A stretch of DNA of 64,000 nt from Novosphingobium profundi (GCF_018491765.1 NZ_JABWCU010000013.1:124001-188000); one strand, 5' to 3'. Positions 25,270 to 33,881 are shown, counted from the stretch's first letter. Notes: a model not told the origin generated them from the sequence alone. Made by a program: numbers and translations.

Positions 25270-26685
25270 GTGAGCAAGGCGGACATCATCTCTCTCGAGC
25301 CGGCTACCGGCGCGGAAATCTGGCGCGGCGCGGCCTGCGACGTCGACGACGTCGTCGCGCGGGCGCGGCGCGCCTGGCCGGCCTGGGCGGCCCAGCCGCT
25401 GACCACGCGCATGGAACTGATGCGCCGCTTCGCCAACGAAGTGCGCAAGGAAGCGGACACGCTCGCGCACACCATCGCGCGCGAAGTGGGCAAGCCCTTG
25501 TGGGAAGCCCATGCCGAAGTCGAAGCGGTCGTCGCCAAGGTCGAAGTCTCGATTCGCGCCTATGCCGAGCGCACCAGCCAGCGCAAGCTGGACTCCGCGC
25601 TGCAGGGCAAGATGGCGCTGCGCCACAAGCCCCACGGTGTGCTCGTCGTGCTCGGCCCGTTCAACATGCCCTGCCACCTGCCGGCCGCGCACATCGTGCC
25701 CGCGCTGATCGCGGGCAACGTGGCGATCTTCAAGCCGAGCGAAAAGGCGCCCGCTTCGGGCGAGATTCTCGCGCGCTGCTTCAACCGCGCGGGCATCTCC
25801 GCCGCGGTCATGCAATTCGCCCCGGGCGGCCCCGCCGAAGGCCAGCGCCTCGTCGCCCATGAAGGGATCGACGGCGTGCTGTTCACGGGCTCGGCCAACA
25901 CCGGCATCGCGATCAACCGCAAGCTTGCCACCCGGCCCGACAAGATCGTCGCGCTGGAAATGGGCGGCAACAACGCGCTGGTCATGTGGGACACGCCCAA
26001 GCTCGCCGACGCGGCCGCGCTCATCGTGCAGTCCGCTTTCGCCAGCGCCGGCCAGCGCTGCACGGCGGCGCGCCGGCTGATCGTCAAGGCCTCACTCTAC
26101 GACCAGATCATTCCGCTGGTGAAGAACCTTGCCGACCGCATCATCGTGGGTGCCCCGTTCGACGAACCCGCCCCGTTCATGGGCCCGGTGATCGACAACG
26201 CCGCCGCCGACGGTCTTTCGGAGAGCTTCCTCTACCTGATGAGCAACGGCGGGCGCGCGATCAAGCACCTCCAGCGCCCACAGGGCGGCACCCTGCCCTT
26301 CCTCAGCCCTGCGATCATCGATGTCACCGCGATGCAGGACCGCCCCGACGTCGAACTGTTCGGGCCCATCCTCCAGGTCATCAAGGTCGACGATTTCGAC
26401 CAGGCGATCTCGGAGGCCAACAGCACGCGCTTCGGGCTCGCCGCCTCGCTGATCGGCGGCACCCCGCAGGACTACAATCGCTTCTGGGCCAACATGCGCG
26501 CCGGGATCGTCAACTGGAACCGCGCCACCGTGGGCCCGAGCCACGCCGCGCCGATGGGCGGCATGGGCCTCTCGGGCAACCACCGTCCGACCGGCTACTA
26601 CGCCGCCGACTACTGCGCCTACCCGGTCGCCTCGGGCGAGATGGAACAGCCGCGCGCGGTGATCGGCGTCGGCCTCAAGTCCTGA
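25270..26685 (+). CDS. astD: N-succinylglutamate 5-semialdehyde dehydrogenase (AstD-like)
   Basis: NAD-dependent aldehyde dehydrogenase, fourth step of the arginine succinyltransferase pathway. The 471-residue protein has GPFNMPCHLP, the Rossmann FTGSANTG, catalytic Glu in ALEMGGNN and catalytic Cys in SAGQRCTAARRL; these combinations, with HGVLVVLGPFN, are typical of AstD within the ALDH superfamily. GTG is used as start, with GGGAG 13 nt upstream and AGGGA too close. Other ast genes (astA, astB, astE) are not in this window, so the pathway role is inferred from similarity and it could be a broader aldehyde dehydrogenase. Confidence 0.87.
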   Translation: MSKADIISLEPATGAEIWRGAACDVDDVVARARRAWPAWAAQPLTTRMELMRRFANEVRKEADTLAHTIAREVGKPLWEAHAEVEAVVAKVEVSIRAYAERTSQRKLDSALQGKMALRHKPHGVLVVLGPFNMPCHLPAAHIVPALIAGNVAIFKPSEKAPASGEILARCFNRAGISAAVMQFAPGGPAEGQRLVAHEGIDGVLFTGSANTGIAINRKLATRPDKIVALEMGGNNALVMWDTPKLADAAALIVQSAFASAGQRCTAARRLIVKASLYDQIIPLVKNLADRIIVGAPFDEPAPFMGPVIDNAAADGLSESFLYLMSNGGRAIKHLQRPQGGTLPFLSPAIIDVTAMQDRPDVELFGPILQVIKVDDFDQAISEANSTRFGLAASLIGGTPQDYNRFWANMRAGIVNWNRATVGPSHAAPMGGMGLSGNHRPTGYYAADYCAYPVASGEMEQPRAVIGVGLKS

Positions 26686-26691
26686 CCCCGA

Positions 26692-27420
26692 CTACTTGCC
26701 GGAGGTGACGAGGTTGACCTCGGTCACCGCCGAACTGCCGACCTTATTGACGTAGACGACGTAGGCCTTGCCGCCCTTGCGCCCGCCGATCGCGTACTGA
26801 CCCTTGGCGCGCGCGACCTGGGCGGTGTACCCCACCTTGTCCGCCAGGGTGTAGTAGAAGCTCAGGACATCCGAAGGGCTCATCGCGGTCGCGTAGTTGA
26901 CCACGATCATCGCGCAGCCGTCCTTGTCGATCCCGGCCGCCTCCTGCACCGCGCCGCGCGGATAGACCGGCAGCTCCTTGGGCAACTTGGCTGCCCAGGT
27001 GTTCGAAAAATCGAGCTTGGCGGTGCAATCGGTGTGCGCGAGCTGCGCCGCCTTCGCCACTTGCGCGGCGGTCGCGGCCCCTTCGCTGAGCGGCGCGAGG
27101 CCCCCGTTCCCGGGCTGCGGGGCGGGCTTCAGCGCTCCGCCGGCAAGCGCTGCGGCCTTCTTGCGCGCATCGGCGATGGTCTCGGCCGAGAGGTCCTGCG
27201 GGGGCAGAGTGATCGCGCCGTCGTCGGCCGAAAGCGCCGCGCCGTCCTGCCCGGCCATCTGCGGGTCGACCATGATGTCATCGCCCAGGGCGCCGCTCAC
27301 CGCCGGATCGCTCGAGGGCGCGGTCGGCTCCTTCGAGCCGCCGCAGCCTGCCAGCAGGAGCGAGGCCAGCGCGGCCATCGCCAGCGGACCTGCCGCCTGC
27401 ACCCGGAGGAACTTGCTCAT
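26692..27420 (-). CDS. Predicted lipoprotein of unknown function
   Basis: A 242-residue protein with a lipoprotein signal (hydrophobic residues 8-24, lipobox LLAGC with Cys26). A Ser/Pro/Asp-rich linker (residues 28-120) leads to a compact C-terminal domain, residues 130-240, with two further Cys (in HTDCTAKL and KDGCAMIV) that may pair. No known family is recognised. It ends 7 bp from the convergent astD stop, and the region upstream has no gene on the same strand for 340 bp, so it is a single-gene unit. Confidence 0.8.
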   Translation of the reverse strand: MSKFLRVQAAGPLAMAALASLLLAGCGGSKEPTAPSSDPAVSGALGDDIMVDPQMAGQDGAALSADDGAITLPPQDLSAETIADARKKAAALAGGALKPAPQPGNGGLAPLSEGAATAAQVAKAAQLAHTDCTAKLDFSNTWAAKLPKELPVYPRGAVQEAAGIDKDGCAMIVVNYATAMSPSDVLSFYYTLADKVGYTAQVARAKGQYAIGGRKGGKAYVVYVNKVGSSAVTEVNLVTSGK

Positions 27421-27528
27421 CTGTCGCGATCCTTCTTCACCCGCGCGCGCCGCCCTTGGCCGCTGCGTCGGTTCGTTCTGATCGCCCAGAAAGGGGAAAA
27501 AGCAGGTTAAGACCAGCCTATTGCAGGT

Positions 27529-27687
27529 CTACGTCCCATTTCGGGAAAGGCACGAAGGCGACGGGAGCCCCCCTTCAGCACGCGCATCGAGGACGCCTGC
27601 TTCCGAAAAGCAGACGCCCTCCCGCGACGAATTGCAGGCCGTGAAGCGTACCTGCAACCGGCGGCCCACCGCGGTGTCGCCGTCCAT
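27529..27687 (-). CDS. Possible small protein, weak candidate
   Basis: A 52-codon frame beginning ATG with GC-rich third positions in its first 35 codons (high-usage codons such as GAC GGC GAC ACC GCG GTG), reading VGRRLQVRFTACNSSREGVCF in the middle. The frame stays open far upstream into the neighbouring gene. There is no ribosome binding site. It could be a gene remnant, for example of a Cys-containing envelope protein, or chance. Confidence 0.2.
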   Translation of the reverse strand: MDGDTAVGRRLQVRFTACNSSREGVCFSEAGVLDARAEGGLPSPSCLSRNGT

Positions 27688-27715
27688 AGCGGTGGGGATT
27701 ACGAAGCCGGTGGAA

Positions 27716-27751
27716 GGAAGGGCGCCGCCACAGGTCGAACAGCGCCCTTCC
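27716..27751 (-). terminator. Terminator-like hairpin after the glycine-zipper gene
   Basis: Perfect 10-bp stem GGAAGGGCGC (27716-27725) / GCGCCCTTCC (27742-27751) with a 16-nt loop, starting 10 bp beyond the stop at 27761. Short T content follows on the minus strand. Confidence 0.65.
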
Positions 27752-27760
27752 TGCCCCGGA

Positions 27761-28192
27761 TTAACGGCAACGCGAATCGCTGCGATCGATCTCGCGGCCC
27801 AGCAGCGCGCCACCCACGGCGCCCAGCAGCGTCCCGACCGTGCGGTCACGCCCGCCGTCGATCTCGCGGCCGAGCAAGGCCCCCGCCGCGCCGCCGATCA
27901 GAAGACCGGTGGTGCCGTCCTGCTTGCGGCAATAATAGCGCCCGTTGTTGCCGCGCCAGACCCGCGTCGGGCGGTCGTAGCCGCGGTAGCGGTCACGGCC
28001 GTAGCCGCGGCGGCGATCCTCGCGCGAATAACGGTAACGGTCGCGGCCATAGGCGCTGGTCTCCTCGCCGGGCGCATGGAACTGCGTGGCCGAAGCGGGA
28101 CCGTAGCTCTGCACTGCCGCCGAAGCCGGAACCGCGGTGGCGATGCTGGCGCTCGCCGCGGCAAGCGCGGTTGCCTTGATGAATGCGTGCAT
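27761..28192 (-). CDS. Glycine-zipper 2TM-domain envelope protein
   Basis: A 143-residue exported protein. A signal peptide covers residues 1-26 (ending PASAA), then an Arg/Tyr/Asp-rich low-complexity stretch (YGRDRYRYSREDRRRGYGRDRY) and two copies of a glycine-zipper motif, GGAAGALLGREIDGG and GAVGGALLGREIDRS, as in the 17-kDa surface antigen family. Such proteins associate with the outer membrane. AGGAG lies 8 nt before the ATG. The leader contains a stem at 28210-28245. A terminator follows the stop. Exact function is unknown. Confidence 0.85.
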   Translation of the reverse strand: MHAFIKATALAAASASIATAVPASAAVQSYGPASATQFHAPGEETSAYGRDRYRYSREDRRRGYGRDRYRGYDRPTRVWRGNNGRYYCRKQDGTTGLLIGGAAGALLGREIDGGRDRTVGTLLGAVGGALLGREIDRSDSRCR

Positions 28193-28209
28193 CGTGTATC
28201 TCCTTGGTT

Positions 28210-28245
28210 GCGGACCCCAGTTATGTGTCCCCTGGGGTGATCCGC
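28210..28245 (-). promoter_or_regulatory. Leader stem-loop of the glycine-zipper gene
   Basis: GCGGA plus CCCCAG (28210-28220) pair with CTGGGG (28232-28237) and TCCGC (28241-28245), an 11-bp stem with a 3-nt bulge, located 18 bp before the ATG on the minus strand. It ends next to the AAGGAG site, so it may affect translation. Confidence 0.4.
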
Positions 28246-28303
28246 GTCATGCATTCATATTTAAACCAAGAAAGCTGAACCGACTGCAACGCACTTGTAA
28301 GAT

Positions 28304-28316
28304 TCGATAATATCGA
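28304..28316 (+). promoter_or_regulatory. Palindrome over a possible rarD -10 box
   Basis: TCGATAATATCGA is a perfect 13-bp palindrome centred on TAATAT (28308-28313). A weak -35 (CTGCAA, 28284-28289) lies 18 bp upstream, so the palindrome could be an operator or coincidence in an AT-rich promoter. Confidence 0.35.
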
Positions 28317-28399
28317 CGAAACGAAACTACGGGTGCGGTGAAAGGAGCCCTTTCCCGGCGCACCTCCGACAAAATCCACCATCGGACACGAAATCATTC

Positions 28400-29311
28400 A
28401 TGAACGCGCAAGCCAGAAGCACCGCAAGCGGGCTGCCCTACGCGCTGGGCACGTATCTGTTCTGGGGTCTGTTACCGCTTTACTTCGCCGCGCTGCGCCA
28501 CGTGCCCGCCTTCGAGATGGTGGGCTGGCGGATCGTCTTCACCGTGCCCTTCTGCATTCTCCTCGTCAGCCTGCGACGTGACTGGGGCGCGGTCGCAGGG
28601 GCACTGCGCAACCCGCGCACGTTCGCCATACTCGCCGCCAGTGCATTAGCGATCGGGGCCAACTGGACCATCTACGTCTGGGCGGTGCAGCAGGGCCACG
28701 TGCTTGCCGCAAGCCTGGGCTACTATATCAATCCGCTGCTCAACGTACTGGCGGGTACGCTCTTCCTCGGCGAGCGGTTAAGCCGCCTGCAGTGGGGCGC
28801 CGTGGCGCTGGCGGGGATCGGCGTCGCGATCCTGGCCGTCAACGCGCTGACGATGCTGTGGGTGAGTCTGGGCCTCGCGGCCTTCTTCTGCGTTTACGGA
28901 TTGCTGCGCAAGCGCGTGGCGGTGGAGGCCTTGCCTGGACTCACGGTCGAATCGCTGATCCTGACCGTGCCGGGCGTCTGGGTCGTCATCCACCAGGCGC
29001 TTGCGCCCGGCGGTTCGAGCCTGGGCCAGTCGCCGCTCACCGACGCGCTGCTCGCACTGGCGGGCGTGCTCACCGGCCTGCCGCTGCTGTTCTTCGCCAT
29101 CGCCGCGCGGCGCATGGACTACTCGACGCTCGGCTTCGTTCAGTTCGTCACGCCCACGATCGTGTTCCTGCTGGGCGTCTTCGTCTTCCACGAAGAGGTT
29201 CGCCTGACCCAGATCGCCTGCTTCGCCTTCATCTGGTGCGCGATCGGCCTGTTCACGCTCGACCTGCTGAGGCGCCGCAAGCGCCCCGGCAGGCGAGAGG
29301 CCGCTTCCTAG
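28400..29311 (+). CDS. rarD: EamA/DMT-family transporter RarD
   Basis: A 303-residue membrane protein with ten hydrophobic helices in two EamA repeats. It opens LPYALGTYLFWGLLPLYF and has the RarD block NWTIYVWAVQQGHVLAASLGYYINPL, which sets RarD apart from other EamA permeases. RarD proteins are assigned to metabolite or drug efflux (chloramphenicol sensitivity in the original annotation), with no proven substrate. The stop codon TAG overlaps, inside CTAG, with the stop of the convergent dihydroorotase-family gene. Confidence 0.92.
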   Translation: MNAQARSTASGLPYALGTYLFWGLLPLYFAALRHVPAFEMVGWRIVFTVPFCILLVSLRRDWGAVAGALRNPRTFAILAASALAIGANWTIYVWAVQQGHVLAASLGYYINPLLNVLAGTLFLGERLSRLQWGAVALAGIGVAILAVNALTMLWVSLGLAAFFCVYGLLRKRVAVEALPGLTVESLILTVPGVWVVIHQALAPGGSSLGQSPLTDALLALAGVLTGLPLLFFAIAARRMDYSTLGFVQFVTPTIVFLLGVFVFHEEVRLTQIACFAFIWCAIGLFTLDLLRRRKRPGRREAAS

Positions 29312-30633
29312 AGCGCGTGGGCAAAGCGCAGCGCTTCGCCCTGCGCCTGGTTGGCCAGCTGGCCTTCCCACATCGCGGCATGGCCGCGAATGATCGTACC
29401 CACCACGCGGCCGTCGAGCTCCATGCCGGTGAACGGCGACCAGCCGCAGCGGCTCTCGCCCCAGTCGTCGGTGATGGTGAACCTGCCCTTGCGATCGACC
29501 ACGGTGAAGTCCGCGTCGTAGCCGGTGGCGATGCGGCCCTTGCCGACCAGCCCGAACACGCGCTGCACGCCCGCCGAGGTCATGTCGATCAGCCGCTCGA
29601 GCGTCATGTTCCCCTTGGCGACATGGTCGAGCATCAGCGGAAGCAGCGTCTGCACGCCGGGCATCCCCGAGGGGCTGGCCGGATAAGCCTTGGCCTTTTC
29701 CTCCTTGGTGTGCGGCGCGTGGTCCGAGCCGAGCACGTCGGGCACGCCCTGGCGCAACCAGTGCCACAGCCCGTCGCGGTGGGCCTTGGAGCGGATCGGC
29801 GGGTTCATCTGCGCGTACGTGCCCAGGCGCGGATAGGCGTCCTCGGCCCAGAGCGTGAGGTGCTGCGGGGTCACCTCGCAAGTCGCGATGTCGCGGTGCT
29901 GCGCGATCAGCTCGAGCTCGGCGGGGGTGGTGATGTGGAGGATGTGGATCGGGCGCTTCGCTTCACGTGCCAGGCGCAGGATGCGTTTGGTCGAGCGCAT
30001 CGCACTCTCGTCGTCGCGCCAGACCGGGTGGCTCGAGGGATCACCCTCGACCCGCTCACCCTTGCGTTCGTTCATGCGATCCTCGTCCTCGGAGTGGATC
30101 GCGACGCGGCGGCGGCCATTGGCGAGCACGCGAGCAAGCTCGGGGTCGTGCGCGACGAGCAGGTTGCCGGTCGAGGCGCCCATGAAGATCTTGACCCCCG
30201 CGGTGCCCGGAATCCGCTCGAGTTCGCCCAGGTGTTCGGCGTTCTCTGCCGTCGCGCCGACGTAGAAGGCGTGGTCGCAGAACATGCGGTGGTGCGCGCG
30301 TTCGAGCTTGTCGTGAATGCGCATCGTCGAATCGGTGTTCGGATTGGTGTTGGGCATCTCGAACACCGCGGTGATCCCGCCCATGACCGCCGCACGGCTG
30401 CCGGTCTCGAGGTCTTCCTTGTGCTCGAGGCCGGGTTCGCGGAAGTGGACCTGGCTGTCGATCACGCCGGGCAGGACGTCGAGCCCGGTGCAGTCGATCC
30501 GGCGCGCCGCGTCCGGGTAGCTGCCAACGCCCAGGATCTTGCCGTCGCGCACCGCAACGTCGGCCACACCCGAACCGTTGGGAGTGTGCACCGTGCCGCC
30601 GGACAATACGAGTTCGGGAGCCATATCGGTCAT
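29308..30633 (-). CDS. Dihydroorotase-family amidohydrolase
   Basis: A 441-residue zinc amidohydrolase of the dihydroorotase/allantoinase group. Motifs: LPGVIDSQVHFREPG near residue 55, the carboxylated-Lys site GVKIFMG, AIHSEDE, HILHITT and the catalytic Asp in VLGSDHAPHT. The first metal motif reads Q-V-H instead of H-x-H, as in a subgroup of dihydroorotase-like proteins, so activity in pyrimidine synthesis is probable but not certain. Start MTDMAPEL at 30633 has AAGG 10 nt upstream; a Met seven codons earlier is an alternative. pyrE lies far away at 53.4 kb, so it is not in a pyr operon. Confidence 0.87.
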   Translation of the reverse strand: MTDMAPELVLSGGTVHTPNGSGVADVAVRDGKILGVGSYPDAARRIDCTGLDVLPGVIDSQVHFREPGLEHKEDLETGSRAAVMGGITAVFEMPNTNPNTDSTMRIHDKLERAHHRMFCDHAFYVGATAENAEHLGELERIPGTAGVKIFMGASTGNLLVAHDPELARVLANGRRRVAIHSEDEDRMNERKGERVEGDPSSHPVWRDDESAMRSTKRILRLAREAKRPIHILHITTPAELELIAQHRDIATCEVTPQHLTLWAEDAYPRLGTYAQMNPPIRSKAHRDGLWHWLRQGVPDVLGSDHAPHTKEEKAKAYPASPSGMPGVQTLLPLMLDHVAKGNMTLERLIDMTSAGVQRVFGLVGKGRIATGYDADFTVVDRKGRFTITDDWGESRCGWSPFTGMELDGRVVGTIIRGHAAMWEGQLANQAQGEALRFAHAL

Positions 30634-30795
30634 CTGGGTTGCGCCTTTTTCCATCGACCGGTCGCGAGTGCCGGGCTTCGTCAAAGACGACCTAGGAGCG
30701 CAAGTCCCCGGGTGCAAGGCGGACGGTGCCGCCCGGCCGCGATTGCGCCGCAATTGGCAGGCAATTTCGCGCACGACATCCCAGGAGGACCGCCT

Positions 30796-31170
30796 GTGCC
30801 CGTTGCCGATGGACTGCCCCCGCCGCCCGCCCTGGAAGCGCCCGCGCCCTCGGCCGTGACCGGCCCCGCCTTCGACCTTGCCACGCTCGACGCGAACGAG
30901 CCGGACCACTCGTTCCACGCGGTGCGCCCGCGCTGCACGCGCGCCTCGCGGCCCGGCGAGATCGTCGTCTGCGCGCCCGATCCCGAGGCCGAACGGCTTG
31001 GCGATACAGGCGGCTTTCGCGGCTACACGGCGCCCGAGGGCAAGGGACTGCCGCGCGCCGCGATCGACTTTGGCGAGGGTGCCCGCCTCGACCTCCATCT
31101 CGACACCGCCGTCCTGCCCAACGGCATGGTCAGCAACCGTGTCATGGTGGGCATCAAGGTCCCGTTCTGA
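30796..31170 (+). CDS. Small conserved protein of unknown function
   Basis: A 124-residue protein starting with GTG behind an excellent AGGAGG site (7 nt). The sequence is Pro-rich for 25 residues, then has RCTRASRPGEIVVCAPDPEAERLG with two Cys, and ends in the pattern LPNGMVSNRVMVGIKVPF. Similar endings occur in sphingomonad hypothetical proteins. There is no clear signal peptide. It sits alone between two minus-strand genes. Function unknown. Confidence 0.65.
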   Translation: MPVADGLPPPPALEAPAPSAVTGPAFDLATLDANEPDHSFHAVRPRCTRASRPGEIVVCAPDPEAERLGDTGGFRGYTAPEGKGLPRAAIDFGEGARLDLHLDTAVLPNGMVSNRVMVGIKVPF

Positions 31171-31201
31171 ACGGGGCCCCGGTGCCCACCCGAAGCGGTT
31201 C

Positions 31202-32482
31202 TCAGCCCATGGCCATGGCGCCGTGGGCGATGGTGAAACGCGTGGTGAGCGCGCGCAGGCGCTCAACTTCGCCCTCGAGATTGCGCGCCGCCGCCGACGT
31301 TTCCTCGACCATCGCCGCGTTCTGCTGCGTCGACTGGTCCATCTGACCGATCGTCGCGCTGATCTCGCCGATCGAGCTCGACTGCGCCGAGTTGTCGCTG
31401 GCCATGCTCTCGAGCAGGCCGTTGACTTCGCGCACGTCGGTCAGGATCGCCGAGAAGGCATCGTCGACGTGGCGCACCATGCCGACCGCCGCGGCGACAT
31501 CGGACTGCGTGCTCGAAAGCTGGTCGCGCGCGCGGCCCGCTTCCTCCTCGGCGCGCATGGCAAGCGCCGAGACCAGGTCGGCAACGACCGCGAAGCCGCG
31601 CCCGGCCTCTCCCGCGCGGCCCGCCTCGACCGCCGCGTTCATGGCAAGGACTCGGGTCTGGAAGGCGATCTTGTCGACCCCCTCGATGACGTCGTCGATG
31701 CCCTTGGCGCTCTCGGAAACGCGGCCCATCGCCTGCACTGCCTGGCTCGCCACGCTGCGCCCGGTCTCGACCGAAGTCATCGCGCCGTCGGCGCGCGAGA
31801 CGGTGCGCTGCGCATTCGAGACCGAAGCCTTGAGGCGCCCGTCCATCGCCCCGATCGAGCTCGCGGTCTCGCCCAGGCTCGAGGCGGCGGATTCGGTGCG
31901 GCGGGCCAGGTCGTCCGAGGCGCTGGTGATCTGCGAGGAGCCGGTGGCAATCGCCTCGGTCGACTGGACCACCGACCCCACCAGCTCGCGCAGCGAAGCC
32001 AGCGCCTGGTTGAAGTTGGCTTTCAGGACCGCGTTGGCGCCGGGGAAATCGGCGGTCACGTCGGCGGTCAGATCACCTTGCGCGAGGCGGTCGAGCGAGG
32101 CGCCGAGGACGCGCACGACTTCAGCCTGCTGCTCGGCGGATTCACGCTGGGCAACCGCGGCGTCGCGGAAGATCAGCATCGCGCGCGAGATGCGACCCAC
32201 GCAGTCCTCGTATTCGGTGTGCGCGATCGGTCCGGTCAGGTCGCCGGCGGCAAGCCCTTCCATGCGCACGACCGTCGCCACGTAAGGATCCGCGATCATG
32301 CGGCTGCACACGTGGGTCACGTAGAACGTCGCGCCCACGACCACGACCAGCAGCACCAGGTGGACGCTGGGGGGCAGGATCATGCCCAGGACACCCATGA
32401 CCAGCATGAGTGCGAGCACCGCACCGAATGCCACTTTCAGCTTCTGGCGTATCGGCGCCTTGACCTCGAACCAATGGAACAT
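31202..32482 (-). CDS. Methyl-accepting chemotaxis protein without a sensor domain
   Basis: A 426-residue receptor. Two hydrophobic helices (residues 15-35 and 40-60) are separated by only a few residues, so there is essentially no periplasmic sensor domain. A HAMP-like linker and a long MCP signalling coiled coil follow. The hairpin tip reads IAFQTRVLAMNAAVEAGRAG and continues GFAVVADLVSALAMR, where most MCPs have ADEVRALA. Such receptors may sense membrane or cytoplasmic state, or work with other receptors. GGAAGGG precedes the ATG at 32482. No che or flagellar genes are in the window. Confidence 0.87.
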   Translation of the reverse strand: MFHWFEVKAPIRQKLKVAFGAVLALMLVMGVLGMILPPSVHLVLLVVVVGATFYVTHVCSRMIADPYVATVVRMEGLAAGDLTGPIAHTEYEDCVGRISRAMLIFRDAAVAQRESAEQQAEVVRVLGASLDRLAQGDLTADVTADFPGANAVLKANFNQALASLRELVGSVVQSTEAIATGSSQITSASDDLARRTESAASSLGETASSIGAMDGRLKASVSNAQRTVSRADGAMTSVETGRSVASQAVQAMGRVSESAKGIDDVIEGVDKIAFQTRVLAMNAAVEAGRAGEAGRGFAVVADLVSALAMRAEEEAGRARDQLSSTQSDVAAAVGMVRHVDDAFSAILTDVREVNGLLESMASDNSAQSSSIGEISATIGQMDQSTQQNAAMVEETSAAARNLEGEVERLRALTTRFTIAHGAMAMG

Positions 32483-32767
32483 CGCTAAACCCTTCCTACC
32501 GACGGCCCCCCAAACCGCTTGAATGTTGAAATTGACGAAAAATCTCTCACGACATGAAAGGATTCTAGACGGCTTGAGGCAACATCCTTGCCAAATGGCA
32601 GGAAAATGAATCGACATACGATTGCAAGATTCGAAATCGCGATACTCATAAAGGTTAATTCACCTCCCGAGGAATACGCCAGGGACGCGCCTTGGAGTGC
32701 GGTCGCAAAGAATTTCCGGAGCACGCCAACAAGCACGTCTGGTCCTCGAATCGGGGCCAGGCTCGAA
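32483..32767. other. AT-richer promoter region of the chemoreceptor
   Basis: 285 bp between the chemoreceptor start and the esterase stop. It is visibly less GC-rich than coding DNA and must contain the receptor's promoter. I see no gene and no certain -35/-10. Confidence 0.4.
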
Positions 32768-33784
32768 CTACAGGGCGAGGAAACCCTCGACCTCGAGCCA
32801 GTCGACGAACTGTTCGGCGAAACGCGCGGCCGTCGTGTCCTTGGAGCCGAGCCGGAAGCCATGGCCACCCTTGGCGTAAAGATGGAGTTCAGGGCGGTAA
32901 CCCGCCGCGAAGAGGCGATCGTAATACGTACGAAAGCCGTCCTGCGCCGCGACGTCGTCCTGTGCCATCGCCAGGAATTGCGGCGGCAGACGATCGGGCG
33001 CGGGCCGGGGCGGGGGGGCACCGACCGGGGCCATCAGCGAGGCCAACGTCGGCGGCAGGTTGGCCGGCGGCAGTTCGATGAGATCGCCCTCGTAGGGCAT
33101 GCCGTAAATGAGACCGGCAAAGCTCGCGCGGGCCTCGGGATCGGATGCGGCGGCCATCATGCCCGCCACGTGACCTCCCGCCGAGAAACCGATCACGCCG
33201 ACCCGCTCGGGCCGCACCGCGTAATCGGCGGCCCGCGCACGGATCAGGCGCAGCGCCTCCAGGCCGTCCGCCACGCCGGCCTTGCCCGGCACGTTGCGGC
33301 GCATTTCCCACAAGCGCTTCTGCATCTCCGCGCGATCGCCGACCCAAGGCGCGGTGCGGTACTTCAGGACAAAGGCGGCGATCCCCCGCGCAGCGAACCA
33401 CTTCGCAAGGTCCTCGCACATCGCGATGTCGAGCACGCGGAAGCCGCCGCCCGGCGCGATCACCACACCGGCCCCGCGCGCACGCCCCATGGCAGGCAGG
33501 TAGGCGGTATACGTCGGATCGGTGACATTGAGGAGCAGGTCCGTGCCCGGCTGCCTTTGCTCGCGCACGGCGGGATGGTCGTAGCCGGGCCACCCGGGGA
33601 TGGCTGGCGCCCCCTCGGGCCAGATCCGCACCGGAGCCTCCTGGCGGATCGCGTCCGGCGCCGAAACCGTCCGCCCCGCGTCCGCCGTTTGTGCAAGACC
33701 CGCCCCCGGCGCGAGCAGGGCCAGGGCACCGGCCGCGAGAGATCCGGAACCAAGCGCTACCCAGCGAAAACGTGAATGTGCCAT
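32768..33784 (-). CDS. Exported alpha/beta hydrolase, acetylesterase-like
   Basis: A 338-residue esterase with a signal peptide (residues 1-31, hydrophobic, ending GAGLAQ). Catalytic features: oxyanion loop VVIAPGGGFRVL, nucleophile elbow GFSAGGH, Asp in the AQDD region and final His in KGGHGFRLGS. It resembles carbohydrate acetylesterases (BD-FAE/axeA type), suggesting de-acetylation of sugars or xylan fragments in the periplasm; that is an inference. GAGGGGAAG precedes the ATG at 33784. The upstream 285 bp hold three strong stems (33882-34047). Confidence 0.87.
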   Translation of the reverse strand: MAHSRFRWVALGSGSLAAGALALLAPGAGLAQTADAGRTVSAPDAIRQEAPVRIWPEGAPAIPGWPGYDHPAVREQRQPGTDLLLNVTDPTYTAYLPAMGRARGAGVVIAPGGGFRVLDIAMCEDLAKWFAARGIAAFVLKYRTAPWVGDRAEMQKRLWEMRRNVPGKAGVADGLEALRLIRARAADYAVRPERVGVIGFSAGGHVAGMMAAASDPEARASFAGLIYGMPYEGDLIELPPANLPPTLASLMAPVGAPPPRPAPDRLPPQFLAMAQDDVAAQDGFRTYYDRLFAAGYRPELHLYAKGGHGFRLGSKDTTAARFAEQFVDWLEVEGFLAL

Positions 33785-33881
33785 CCCGTTGACTTCCCCT
33801 CGAATCGTACGATCGCGGGCAGGATGATGGTGCGCGACACGGCCGCCACAAGGGCCCCGGCGCTGGCCGCCTGTCGGTGAC

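Larger units (their letters stand above)
27421..27760. other. Intergenic stretch of 340 bp
   Basis: Lies between two minus-strand genes. It holds a convincing terminator for the downstream-pointing glycine-zipper gene (27716-27751) and presumably the promoter of the lipoprotein at 27420. A 52-codon open frame at 27529-27687 is described separately as a weak candidate. Small stems such as CTGCTT/AAGCAG near 27599-27615 are also present. Confidence 0.5.
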
